64,000 bases of DNA from Schlesneria sp. (GTDB taxonomy: Bacteria > Planctomycetota > Planctomycetia > Planctomycetales > Planctomycetaceae), in NCBI GenBank assembly GCA_028291515.1, contig JAQGHU010000081.1, positions 1 to 64,000 on the forward strand, written 5' to 3'. Position 1 is the first letter of the stretch; each line of letters opens with the position of its first letter. Below, piece by piece: positions 45,555-54,582 of the stretch. The position numbers and the translations under genes are program-made. The notes beneath the pieces were generated by a model. It did no database searches, was not told the DNA's origin, and saw only the letters and a program-made list of their open reading frames with translations.

Positions 45555-46508
45555 TTAGAATTCGGTGACAACCTGATTGTCGTGACGATCCCCCAGTTTC
45601 TGGTAGTTGTTGTAGTCGATATTCTCGCTTACAAATCGGACGGAACCATCGCAGAGAAGAACGTGAGCCCCGCCAACGTGCCGCGACTTGAAGCCCTGCG
45701 ACGTTTGCCAGTTACCATTGGAATTGCACCCTGAGCCACCCAGGCAGGTCTGATAATTAATTGGTGCGGTGGTAAACAACCAGTTGGCGTTGGTGTTTGC
45801 CCAGCCATCCCGTTGGTGGTCGCTGCATTCTGCTCGGCACTCGCCCATCAGAATCGTATTCGACGTGCCGTCGGTCACGTCCTTGATCGCGGCCGAAAAT
45901 CCGTACCGGCTGAACATTCCCGAGATCGCATTCGGATCTCGACTGTCGCTGTGATCAGCGCTGCCGTTGTTCAAGGCATTTCCGCCGTAAGACGAGCACC
46001 CATTCCCGCTTTCGCGCTGAGCACCACCCGAAAGGCCGTAGCTCGCGGTGGCCCAATTCCCTTGGATCCCGTTCGTCCCCGGATAATATTGGGATGACGT
46101 ATCGCTTGGACAACGGAAACCAGGTGGCGTGATTTCAAAGTACCGGCTTCCAACCGGAGCAGTGGTGCCCACCGGTGCCGTCCACGCTGTTGCCGACACG
46201 AAATTGATCGTGTTGTACAAGGGGGCTTGATCGATATAGGGCAGAAGGTGAACCATCGCTCCCACGCCAATCACACCACCGAAATTGCTGGGATTGATCG
46301 TACAAGGAAACCGATTGAACGTGTCGTGGTAGTTGTGCATCGCCAAGCCAAATTGCTTGAGATTGTTCTTACACTGGGTTCTGCGGGCCGCTTCCCGAGC
46401 CTGCTGGACTGCCGGTAAGAGGAGTGCGATTAGAACCGCGATGATCGCAATCACGACCAGCAGTTCGATCAATGTGAAACCAAGGCGCCTCGCGCGAACT
46501 CGTCGCAT
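45555..46508 (-). CDS. DUF1559 type II pseudopilin-like protein
   Basis: 317 residues with an N-terminal type IV pilin/pseudopilin methylation segment (RLGFTLIELLVVIAIIAVL, cut expected after the Gly before Phe) and QQAREAARRTQCKNNLKQ, then the DUF1559 (SBP_bac_10) domain, ending with GAHVLLCDGSVRFVSENID, the usual C-terminal signature. Dozens of copies per genome occur in Planctomycetes. Start at 46508 with GGGGGTT upstream; 46520 is also possible. 84 bases before the lipoprotein gene. Confidence 0.93.
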   Translation of the reverse strand: MRRVRARRLGFTLIELLVVIAIIAVLIALLLPAVQQAREAARRTQCKNNLKQFGLAMHNYHDTFNRFPCTINPSNFGGVIGVGAMVHLLPYIDQAPLYNTINFVSATAWTAPVGTTAPVGSRYFEITPPGFRCPSDTSSQYYPGTNGIQGNWATASYGLSGGAQRESGNGCSSYGGNALNNGSADHSDSRDPNAISGMFSRYGFSAAIKDVTDGTSNTILMGECRAECSDHQRDGWANTNANWLFTTAPINYQTCLGGSGCNSNGNWQTSQGFKSRHVGGAHVLLCDGSVRFVSENIDYNNYQKLGDRHDNQVVTEF

Positions 46509-46743
46509 AGTAACCCCCATCTGAAAAGACCCAATAGAACGACCCATGCACACCGCACGGGATAAATGTGGGATGACAGAGGCAAATCTGGATGAAGGGA
46601 CTGGAACCTGAGCTGGTTATTCAGTGATTGGTGATCTTGCGTACCGCGGAATTAGATCACTAACTGCGATTTTGTACAATGATTTATCATTGACGAATTC
46701 TTGATCGGGGTGGCGATACCGGATTCTCGAGCGCCCCGGATCC

Positions 46744-47907
46744 TCATTGCGGGGCCAGTTCGGAGAATTTCTCCAGCCACTGCAACAAGATCGCATCACG
46801 GATCTCGGTGGATTTGCGCAATTCGTGAACGGGCTTTCCCCAATAGAAACTGATCCACCCGCATGACGTCGTGCCCGAGTCTTTGATGAATGTCGCCAGT
46901 TCCTCGGTCGAGCATTTCAGCGGGAAAGTTTCTTCGACGATGACCAGTTTGCCGACCGCAAAGCCTACCAACGTCTCGGCGGCTTCTTTCAACTTGCCGG
47001 ATTCGGGATAGAGGTGAACGCACAGAAAGTCGACGTGTTTCACTACTTTGCTGGGAACAAAGCCGGAGGTGAGGCCCGGGCGATCGAGACTCCAATCGAC
47101 GAGCCCCACGGAAATCAGGTGGCGTTCATCAACCGTTCGGATGGCCTTGGTCAGTTGCTTTAGCCAGGCCACGGCGATTTCGGGGCGCGGCCGATCGCGC
47201 TGATCCAGTGAGATGCATTGAACGAAGTGCTTGCCGCCAAAGGCCGGACCCAGCCAATCACGCTGGTTGCGTTTTCCGCCCGGAACAACGGGTTCGTTCA
47301 TCAGATCGTAGCAGAAGATGGCGGGGCTGGTCTGACAGGTCTCTGCGATCGATTGCCAAAAGACTGACTGGGCATCCCACCGCTCTTGCTCGGTCAGATC
47401 GTCGTACCAGGCGGGCACGTCCTGTTTGTGGTAGCACCCCAATCCGGTGAGATCGAGATGGAGTCCCGTTCGTTCGGCGAGTGCCAGCAATCGGGCCAAC
47501 TGCATGTGGGCCTCGCGATTGGGCTTTGTCGGGCTCTCCATGAATTTGCCGAATTGCAGGTGGATGCGCACCACATTCGCTTTGAGTTGCTTGATCTCTC
47601 CAAAGTGCTGTTCGACCAGCGGCCACTCCTGTTGCCAGTAGTCTTCCAGCAGCCGTCCGCGATCGTCATGGTCGTAGTTGACACCCCAGGGAACAAATCG
47701 CTTTCCCAGCGCCGTGACAAAACCTTGTTTGTCTTCTGTCACGCGAATGAACGGCATCTCTGCAGACAAAGCAATGCCAGTGGCCGCCAAGGCCCACAGA
47801 CTACAGACTGAAATGGCTAGAGACTGTTGGCGAGTCAGGCGGCGCAACACAGACTCGCGACCGCAAAAAGACGCGGAAAACAGGGTCGCACATCTGATCC
47901 AGAACAT
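46744..47907 (-). CDS. Secreted GH5-like glycoside hydrolase
   Basis: 387 residues with an N-terminal signal segment (SLAISVCSLWALAATGIALS) about 29 residues in, and a TIM-barrel hydrolase of the cellulase type: FVPWGVNYDH, ANVVRIHLQFG, the proton donor Glu in CYDLMNEPV, and the nucleophile Glu in VIVEETFPL. Probably cleaves beta-linked glucan or mannan in the periplasm or outside; substrate not readable. A divergent gap of 275 bases without recognised elements separates it from eutB. Confidence 0.8.
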   Translation of the reverse strand: MFWIRCATLFSASFCGRESVLRRLTRQQSLAISVCSLWALAATGIALSAEMPFIRVTEDKQGFVTALGKRFVPWGVNYDHDDRGRLLEDYWQQEWPLVEQHFGEIKQLKANVVRIHLQFGKFMESPTKPNREAHMQLARLLALAERTGLHLDLTGLGCYHKQDVPAWYDDLTEQERWDAQSVFWQSIAETCQTSPAIFCYDLMNEPVVPGGKRNQRDWLGPAFGGKHFVQCISLDQRDRPRPEIAVAWLKQLTKAIRTVDERHLISVGLVDWSLDRPGLTSGFVPSKVVKHVDFLCVHLYPESGKLKEAAETLVGFAVGKLVIVEETFPLKCSTEELATFIKDSGTTSCGWISFYWGKPVHELRKSTEIRDAILLQWLEKFSELAPQ

Positions 47908-48182
47908 TGGTATCCCCTAGAATGAGGTGCTGGTCCTCGATTTGCCCTGCTACTCACCTAACTAGCAGATTGATGTGGCCGCGTGCACGCCTCGATGACA
48001 GTTGCCGCAGGTTGCTAGCAACGCGCGGAGCGATGCTCACGCGGTTAAACGACAACGTCCGCGACCGTTCAGATAAAGCATACCGCGACGTTCCATTGAA
48101 GACCCTCGACTGGCGTGTTCTATTCGTCAGGGAATTCTATATTGTCTTCGATCTGACTCTGTGATGATGTGGCGGCGAGTTC

Positions 48183-49553
48183 ATGACAAGTTATTGCCAT
48201 ACGTTTGGCGGACGCACGTTCGTATTCGAAGACATGGCAACAGTGTTGGCGAAAGCCAGTCCTCGTCGTTCCGGCGATGAACTGGCGGGACTCGCGGCGA
48301 CTTGCGATGAAGAGCGGATGGCGGCACGGTTTGTCCTGGCCGATGTCCCATTGCAGACGTTCTTGAATGAGCCAATCATTCCTTATGACTCGGATGAGGT
48401 GACTCGCCTGATCTGTGATACTCATTCACCAGCCGCGTTTGAGCCGATTCGTTCGTTGACGGTTGGTGAACTGCGAGAGTGGCTGCTCGACTACGAAACC
48501 GACACAATTCGACTGACCGCTGTGGCACAGGGACTGACGCCCGAAATGGTGGCCGCCGTCAGCAAGATCATGCGAAATCAGGATCTGATTCTGGTCGCCA
48601 GCAAATGCCAGGTGACTTCGAAGTTTCGAAATACGCTGGGCCTGTCGGGGCGACTGGCAGTGCGAATCCAGCCGAATCATCCGACCGATGATCCCGCCGG
48701 GATCGCGGCGTCGATCCTGGATGGCTTGTGTTATGCCTGCGGCGACGCCGTGATCGGTGTGAATCCCGCCACCGACAACGTCGACAATACGATCCGGTTG
48801 ATCCAACTGATCGGAGACTTGATCGAGCGCTTTGCGATTCCGACGCAGTCGTGCGTTCTGGCACATGTCACCACGTCTTTGCGGGCGATGGAACGAGGGG
48901 CACCGGTAGATCTGGTGTTTCAATCGATCGCGGGAACGGAGGGTGCGAACAAGTCATTCGGCATCGATCTGAAGTTACTGGCAGAAGCTCAAGACGCGGC
49001 GTTGGCGCTTCGTCGTGGTACTGTCGGCGACAACGTGATGTACTTTGAAACCGGACAGGGATCGTGCCTTTCCGCGGGAGCGAACTGTGGAGTCGACCAG
49101 CAGACACTGGAGGCGAGGGCTTACGCGGTGGCTCGTTACTTCAGGCCATTGCTGGTCAACAGTGTCGTTGGGTTCATTGGACCAGAGTACCTCTACGACG
49201 GAAAGCAGATCATTCGCGCCGGGTTGGAAGACCATTTCTGTGCGAAAGTGCTCGGCGTCCCCATGGGTTGCGATGTTTGCTACACGAATCATTCGGAGGC
49301 CGATCAGGACGACATGGACACGTTACTGTCGTTGCTCGGAATCGCCGGTTGCAACTTCATCATGGGCGTGCCGGGTGCCGATGATATCATGCTGAATTAT
49401 CAGTCAACGTCGTTTCATGACAGCCACTATTTGCGTCAAACATTGGGCCTGCGACCGGCTCCCGAGTTTGAAGAGTGGCTGTTGAGAAATGGGATCATGG
49501 ATGAGCAATTGCGATTGAAACCTGTGTCGCGCGGGCACCGTTTGCTGCAATAG
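48183..49553 (+). CDS. eutB: Ethanolamine ammonia-lyase large subunit
   Basis: Adenosylcobalamin-dependent enzyme splitting ethanolamine into acetaldehyde and ammonia; 456 residues, complete. Family stretches: VAQGLTPEMVAAVSKIMRNQD, LSGRLAVRIQPNHPTDDP, GVNPATDNVDNTIRL, FQSIAGTEGANKSFGI, and FIGPEYLYDGKQIIRAGLED. eutC follows after 26 bases. No microcompartment shell, eutA or transporter is in the window, so this is the short catabolic pair that supplies nitrogen. Confidence 0.96.
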   Translation: MTSYCHTFGGRTFVFEDMATVLAKASPRRSGDELAGLAATCDEERMAARFVLADVPLQTFLNEPIIPYDSDEVTRLICDTHSPAAFEPIRSLTVGELREWLLDYETDTIRLTAVAQGLTPEMVAAVSKIMRNQDLILVASKCQVTSKFRNTLGLSGRLAVRIQPNHPTDDPAGIAASILDGLCYACGDAVIGVNPATDNVDNTIRLIQLIGDLIERFAIPTQSCVLAHVTTSLRAMERGAPVDLVFQSIAGTEGANKSFGIDLKLLAEAQDAALALRRGTVGDNVMYFETGQGSCLSAGANCGVDQQTLEARAYAVARYFRPLLVNSVVGFIGPEYLYDGKQIIRAGLEDHFCAKVLGVPMGCDVCYTNHSEADQDDMDTLLSLLGIAGCNFIMGVPGADDIMLNYQSTSFHDSHYLRQTLGLRPAPEFEEWLLRNGIMDEQLRLKPVSRGHRLLQ

Positions 49554-49579
49554 CCAGTGATCACTCAGAACCGAAACCA

Positions 49580-50380
49580 ATGAGCAAACCTGCTGATCCC
49601 TGGCATGATTTCAAGTCGCTGACCGCAGCCAGAATTGCGCTGGGTCGCGCCGGTGGAAGTCTACCGACGCGCGAGTTGCTCGACTTCGGCTTGTCGCAGG
49701 CCCGGGCTCGGGATGCGGTGTTGGCGCCGTTTGATGCTCACTCACTGATCGAGCAGTTGAATTCGGCTGGCTTAGATACAATCTCATTAAATAGCGATGC
49801 AAGCAGCCGCGAAGAATACTTGCGCCGCCCTGATCTGGGACGGCGCTTGAATTCGCAATCGCGAGATGAGTTGGCATCGTTGAATAGTCCATCGCGAGAC
49901 CTATGCCTCATCATTTCGGACGGACTCTCGTCGCACGCGGCCGTTCACGCGGGCGAAGTTGTGACGGCACTGACCTCGCTATTGAAGGACGAAGGCTGGA
50001 GTATTGCTCCGGTGGTGATCATTCCGTTCGCGCGCGTCGCCATTCAGGACGAAGTTGGGGAGGGGCTGAAGAGTGCGATCTCGCTGATCTTGTTGGGCGA
50101 GCGGCCTGGGTTGGGATCGCCCGATAGCCTGGGGGCTTATTTTGTCTACGGTCCAGGGCCTGGGCGAACCGACGCGGATCGCAACTGTATCTCGAACATC
50201 CGTCCCAGCGGCCTGCCTCCCGCGGCTGCGGTCATGGCGCTGCACTATTTACTGAATGCAGCTCGACATCGCCGCATCAGTGGGATCAGTTTGAAGGACG
50301 AGCGATTGCTGTCTGATCAAGTCGATTTGGCTAGCTTAGACATGCAGACGCCGGCCGCCACCGACACATTCAGGGATTGA
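49580..50380 (+). CDS. eutC: Ethanolamine ammonia-lyase small subunit
   Basis: 266 residues. Holds part of the cobalamin site: TAARIALGRAGGSLPTRELLDF, LIISDGLSSHAAVHAG, VVIIPFARVAIQDEVGE, FVYGPGPGRTDADRNCISNIR. Pairs with eutB. Its last 64 bases overlap the end of the convergent rRNA methyltransferase gene. Confidence 0.94.
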   Translation: MSKPADPWHDFKSLTAARIALGRAGGSLPTRELLDFGLSQARARDAVLAPFDAHSLIEQLNSAGLDTISLNSDASSREEYLRRPDLGRRLNSQSRDELASLNSPSRDLCLIISDGLSSHAAVHAGEVVTALTSLLKDEGWSIAPVVIIPFARVAIQDEVGEGLKSAISLILLGERPGLGSPDSLGAYFVYGPGPGRTDADRNCISNIRPSGLPPAAAVMALHYLLNAARHRRISGISLKDERLLSDQVDLASLDMQTPAATDTFRD

Positions 50381-51051
50381 ATCGGCCCCAGCGGCGGCAA
50401 GGAAACGAGTTCGTCGCAACTTTCAGTTGTCACCCGCCGCAGTCCGTGTTCTTCGTTGCCGAAGATCAATAGGCGTGGTCGATCGACTGGGACATCGTCG
50501 ATGTTGCGTTCGGCACGTTCTGACGTTCCGATCACCGCGACTCCCGCTTCGCGAGCCAGCGTGATCGCGCGACTGAGGCTTGGCACGATCGCGAACGGGA
50601 CGTATTCCAATCCGCCGGAGGCAACATCGTAGACGGTTGCGGACAGTGGCGCGGATCGGTCGCGAGTGAGGACGATCCCATTGACCCCGAAGAAAGCCGC
50701 CGTCCGAAAGATCGCGCCGACATTATGCGGATCCTGCAGTTGTTCCAGCGCTAACCAAAGTCCTTGCAACTCGGCAGGATCACCAGCAAACAATTCATCG
50801 ACCAGGCCATCAGGGCGTTCGCGAACCAACGCGACCGCTGCGCCGACTCGTTCTGATTTAGCTGCTCCAGCAGGTCGCTTTTCGACTGCCAGATTGGTTC
50901 GAATCGGAATCTCGTGTTGACGTGCCAGTTCGGCGACTTCGGACCATTTGGGCGAAGGGGTGCCCGGGGCGAGCCGAATTTCGAAGACATCTTCTGGCCG
51001 AGTCTGTAACGCAGCGAGAACACTATGCGGATTGCGAAGCACCAACGACAT
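50317..51051 (-). CDS. TrmH-family (SPOUT) RNA methyltransferase 1
   Basis: 244 residues of the 2-prime-O-ribose methyltransferase family: LEQLQDPHNVGAIFRTAAFF, LLIFGNEEHGLRRVT, and the knotted SAM loop LPPLGPIQSLNVSVAAGV. The N-terminal part is a short substrate domain. The next gene upstream (51056) is a second member of the same family, and its stop lies four bases before this start. Translation start 51051 (AAGGTAAC upstream). The 3-prime end overlaps eutC on the other strand; the knot motif itself lies in that overlap. Confidence 0.88.
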   Translation of the reverse strand: MSLVLRNPHSVLAALQTRPEDVFEIRLAPGTPSPKWSEVAELARQHEIPIRTNLAVEKRPAGAAKSERVGAAVALVRERPDGLVDELFAGDPAELQGLWLALEQLQDPHNVGAIFRTAAFFGVNGIVLTRDRSAPLSATVYDVASGGLEYVPFAIVPSLSRAITLAREAGVAVIGTSERAERNIDDVPVDRPRLLIFGNEEHGLRRVTTESCDELVSLPPLGPIQSLNVSVAAGVCMSKLAKST

Positions 51052-51055
51052 GAAG

Positions 51056-51844
51056 TTACCTTGAGACTGGCGGCAGGCTGCGCTGCCGGCGCATTTCATA
51101 AAACATGATTCCCGCGGCGACCGCGGCATTGAGCGAGCCGATCTGGCCGCTCATCGGAATACTGACAGAGATATCACAACGCCCCAATAGTTCTGGACGA
51201 ATTCCTCGTCCTTCGTTGCCGATGATCAGCACGGAGGGGCGGCGAAAATCGGCTTGATGCAGCGGTCGATCAGCCTTTTCAGTCCCGCCGATGATCTGGC
51301 ATCCGCGATCATGAAACTGATCGACAGCCGCCACCAAGTCTGTGGCTTGCGCGATCGGCAAATAGTTAACGGCGCCGACAGAACTGCGAGCGACCTGGCT
51401 GTTGATCTCAACTTGCTCTCGATCGCTGACGACGATGCCGTCGACGCCCAAGGTCGACGCGCAGCGGATGATGGCACCGAAGTTGAACGGATCCTGCAGG
51501 CGATCAAGGATGGCGATAACGGGATTGTCGGGCAGGCCATTGCTGAACTGAGGGGGTGTCAGATAGGGAAACGGTGCCATGCGGGCAGCAAACCCCTGGT
51601 GTTCGGCAGTTCGACAGGACTTGGTCAGCATGGCTTCGCTGACGACATTCAGCGGCACGTCGGCCCGTTCAGCCAGGCTGATCGAATCCGCGAGCAGCCG
51701 TTCTTCAAGCTGTTCGCCAACGAGTAGTTCCAGAATGGGCCAGCGACCCGCCTGGAGCGTTTCTAAAACGACGTGGCGTCCCCAGATCCAGCAACGATTG
51801 TGGTTGCTCATCACCTGACGGCCACGCCTGGACGAATCGACCAT
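51056..51844 (-). CDS. TrmH-family RNA methyltransferase 2 (RlmB-like)
   Basis: 262 residues with the RlmB layout: N-terminal WIWGRHVVLETLQAG, then LDRLQDPFNFGAIIRCASTLG, VLIIGNEGRGIRPEL and IPMSGQIGSLNAAVAAGI. RlmB methylates Gm2251 of 23S rRNA, and this copy is the better RlmB candidate of the two. Start 51844 shares an A with the stop of the previous gene (TGATG); an internal ATG at 51811 is the alternative. Confidence 0.88.
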   Translation of the reverse strand: MVDSSRRGRQVMSNHNRCWIWGRHVVLETLQAGRWPILELLVGEQLEERLLADSISLAERADVPLNVVSEAMLTKSCRTAEHQGFAARMAPFPYLTPPQFSNGLPDNPVIAILDRLQDPFNFGAIIRCASTLGVDGIVVSDREQVEINSQVARSSVGAVNYLPIAQATDLVAAVDQFHDRGCQIIGGTEKADRPLHQADFRRPSVLIIGNEGRGIRPELLGRCDISVSIPMSGQIGSLNAAVAAGIMFYEMRRQRSLPPVSR

Positions 51845-52500
51845 CAGATCTTTTCCGCCTTGACCAGGTCGGCCACCAGGGGATCAATCTGTTTCTCGTA
51901 GGAGATACCTTCTTCAGAATCGCCTGCGGGCGTCCGGTTATCAAATCGCTTGGAAAGCTTCCCCGTTCGATCGTAGACGTAGACCGCGGGAATCGAATCG
52001 ATGTCGAGTTGCTGGAACAATTCGTCCGCGGCGGTGGTGGACATGCCGTTGATCAGCTTCACAGCATGCTGGCTGGTGAGTTGTTTGAGGACGCGTTCAC
52101 GGTAGTAGCCGACAGCCTTGTTTTTCGCGCCGATGTAATCGCAATCGAACGAAATGCAGACTACGTCGTCAGGATGCCGCTGCTGCAATGCGACCAGGTG
52201 AGGAAACTCGCGCAGACAGGGCTCGCACGATGTGGACCAGATGTCGACGACAACGACTTTGCCCTTGTGACTCGCGACGACTTCCTGGAGTTGCTCCCAA
52301 TTGATCTCTTGCAGAGCAAGTGACTCTGGATTCACTAAATCACGATTGGTCGGTTTAGTTGCGGGTTGTGCTTGTTCAGCGACGGTTGACTGCGTCGCAG
52401 AATTGTTTGTGGGTAACGGTGTGGTCGAGGTACTACACCCGAAAAAAGCGAGTACCGACGCGATCATCAGTGGGTGTCGCGTCGATTGAGCAAATTGCAT
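51844..52500 (-). CDS. TlpA-like thioredoxin-fold lipoprotein
   Basis: 218 residues: a lipoprotein signal (lipobox FFGC), a Thr/Gln/Ala-rich linker, then a thioredoxin fold with the redox pair in WSTSCEPCLREFP and cis-Pro in IDSIPAVYVYDRTG. Membrane-bound thiol-disulfide reductase or folding helper of the envelope. First of three coupled genes with the two RNA methyltransferases. Confidence 0.87.
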   Translation of the reverse strand: MQFAQSTRHPLMIASVLAFFGCSTSTTPLPTNNSATQSTVAEQAQPATKPTNRDLVNPESLALQEINWEQLQEVVASHKGKVVVVDIWSTSCEPCLREFPHLVALQQRHPDDVVCISFDCDYIGAKNKAVGYYRERVLKQLTSQHAVKLINGMSTTAADELFQQLDIDSIPAVYVYDRTGKLSKRFDNRTPAGDSEEGISYEKQIDPLVADLVKAEKI

Positions 52501-53077
52501 ATTGGACACCACTTCTAAGGCCGATCCTGCGGCGATTTGGTTGTTGGACTCCGACGTTGCGTGCGAAGTGTGCGGTGCCTACCGCGTCGCGGCCTTCAGT
52601 GCGTCGAAGGTTCATCTTCTGATGATTCTTTCTGAGGCGACAACCGCTCGCAAGGCATAAGCCAATCTTTCAATGATTCAGCGGACAAGTGGATCCACAA
52701 ATGCGGGCCAAAGCACCTCTTCTAATCAATTCTTGCGAGGATATAGCCAACAACTGAATTGCCATCCCCGATGTAGGAAACATCATCTTGATTGACCGCA
52801 AGGGTACCGGCCGCGCGAATCATCGCAAGGCACGGCCAACTCGAGGGTCCCAATCCAGACCTACCTGCACTCTCGTGAGGAATCCGCGAGGCAATGCACT
52901 CGATTAGGCGAGGCCCGGTCCGGAGATAGAGTCCTTTGGTGGCCGCCAGGTTGTTTTCAGGCTTGCCTAAGCTATTTAGGGCTTCGACAGTTGCCTCACT
53001 GCCGATACTCGGGCAGACTGGCGGCTCATCAATGGCGTCTGTTGGATAAGATGCAAGTTCTGATCGAGGAATTAGGC
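52501..53077. other. Intergenic between divergent genes, no supported gene
   Basis: 577 bases upstream of both the TlpA-like gene and the ceramidase. A minus-strand open frame (52722-53192) has a protein-like C-terminal part, but there is no ribosome site and it overlaps the ceramidase start; it is left out. Confidence 0.4.
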
Positions 53078-54529
53078 ATGGTGGCCACTGGTATCCGATC
53101 GACGATCGTTCGCCTCGGCATCCTCCTGCTGATGGCAGATGACGGCAGCCTGACGTTGCTGGCGGCAGAATCCCCGCTGCAAGCCGGGGCATTCGCGCAA
53201 GATATTACTCCGCTGGAGTTCCCAATCTCGGTCAATGGGAATATGGCTGACGTTCAAGCGACCGGGGCTCATGATCGCTTGCATGCTCGCTGTTTGGTTC
53301 TGGCGAATAGTGAAACGTCGTTAGCCATTGTGGTCTGCGACAGTTGCATGATTCCTCGTGAAATAATCGACGCCGCACGACAGCAGGCCGCGGCGAAGAC
53401 GGGGATTCCGGCTGGCAACATTCTGATTTCGGCGACACATGCGCATTCGTGCCCCACGGTCACTGGGGTCTTCCAGAGCGACCCTGATCAGAAATACTCG
53501 CAGTTCTTGATCACGCGGATCGCCGAGGGGATTGATCTTGCGTACCGTCAACGAGTGCCGGCGCGGATTGGCTGGGGAGCGGTCGACGAACCGTCGCAAC
53601 TTTTTAATCGCAGATGGGTGGCCAAGGAAGGAGAAACCTTCGAAGACCCTTTCGGCGGTCGCACGGATCGCGTGAAGATGAATCCCGGCTACAGCAATCC
53701 GCTGGTTGATCGTCCTGTCGGTGCGGTTGATCCGCAGGTCAGCGTCTTGTCGGTTCAGACTCGCGATGGACGGCCATTGGCGCTATTGGCGAATTACTCG
53801 CTGCACTACGTCGGCGGTGTCTCGGGAGCGGTCGTGTCGGCTGATTATTTTGGCGAGTTCGCAATGCGGATGGCTCGTCAGGTTCAAGCAGGTAATGCTG
53901 GGCCGTCGTTTGTCGGCATGATGTCTAACGGAACAAGTGGTGACGTGAACAACGTCAATTTCAGCCTGAAGGTCGGTCCAAAACGCGAACCGTATGAACA
54001 AATGGGTGTGGTTGCGGAAACGATTATTCAAGCGGTGTCGAAGGTCTACGGCGAGATTCAGTACTTCGACTCAGTTCCGTTGCGAGTGCAAGACGCGGAA
54101 ATTGAACTCGGTGTGCGAGTCCCTTCCGCTGAAGATCTTGAGCGAGCGAACAAGCTGCTAAGTGAGACCAATGATCGCCCGTTGAAAGGAATGCCGCTGG
54201 TGTATGCTCGTGAAACGACGTTATTGGCGAAGTATCCGAGTACGGTAAAAGTCCGTTTGCAGGCGATCCGGATTGGATCTCTGGGGATTGTCTCCAGTCC
54301 TTGCGAGACCTTTACTGAAACCGGTTTGGCTGTCAAAAAGGAAAGTCCATTGCCGCGGACTTTCACGATTGAACTGGCGAATGGGTATAACGGCTACCTT
54401 CCTCCGCCCGAACAACATCGGCTGGGGGGATATGAGACATGGCGGGCTCGTTCCAGTTATCTCGCGGCCGATGCGGAGCCGAAAGTGAGGGAAACGATGC
54501 TGAAGTTGCTGAGAGCGGTTGCAGAGTAA
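53078..54529 (+). CDS. Neutral ceramidase-like secreted hydrolase
   Basis: 483 residues. N-terminal signal peptide (VRLGILLLMADDGSLTLLAA), then AGAFAQDITP and GAHDRLHARCLVL as in the neutral/non-lysosomal ceramidase family; the zinc His pair is in ISATHAHSCPT and the next His in YSLHYVGG. Planctomycetes have many such hydrolases, so amide substrates other than ceramide are possible. Start 53078 has GAGGA upstream; ATG 53051 would spoil the signal peptide. Confidence 0.85.
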   Translation: MVATGIRSTIVRLGILLLMADDGSLTLLAAESPLQAGAFAQDITPLEFPISVNGNMADVQATGAHDRLHARCLVLANSETSLAIVVCDSCMIPREIIDAARQQAAAKTGIPAGNILISATHAHSCPTVTGVFQSDPDQKYSQFLITRIAEGIDLAYRQRVPARIGWGAVDEPSQLFNRRWVAKEGETFEDPFGGRTDRVKMNPGYSNPLVDRPVGAVDPQVSVLSVQTRDGRPLALLANYSLHYVGGVSGAVVSADYFGEFAMRMARQVQAGNAGPSFVGMMSNGTSGDVNNVNFSLKVGPKREPYEQMGVVAETIIQAVSKVYGEIQYFDSVPLRVQDAEIELGVRVPSAEDLERANKLLSETNDRPLKGMPLVYARETTLLAKYPSTVKVRLQAIRIGSLGIVSSPCETFTETGLAVKKESPLPRTFTIELANGYNGYLPPPEQHRLGGYETWRARSSYLAADAEPKVRETMLKLLRAVAE

Positions 54530-54582
54530 TAAATCACCGTGCCTTGGTGGACCGGTGGCCGATTACTGCGAAGGAGATTGAG

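Noticed and set aside
47908-48182. Cobalamin riboswitch upstream of eutB
   Set aside because: No B12-box consensus or matching secondary structure was visible.
52722-53192. Minus-strand open frame of 156 codons upstream of the ceramidase
   Set aside because: No ribosome site, overlaps the ceramidase start, and shows no recognisable family; only the last 70 residues look protein-like.
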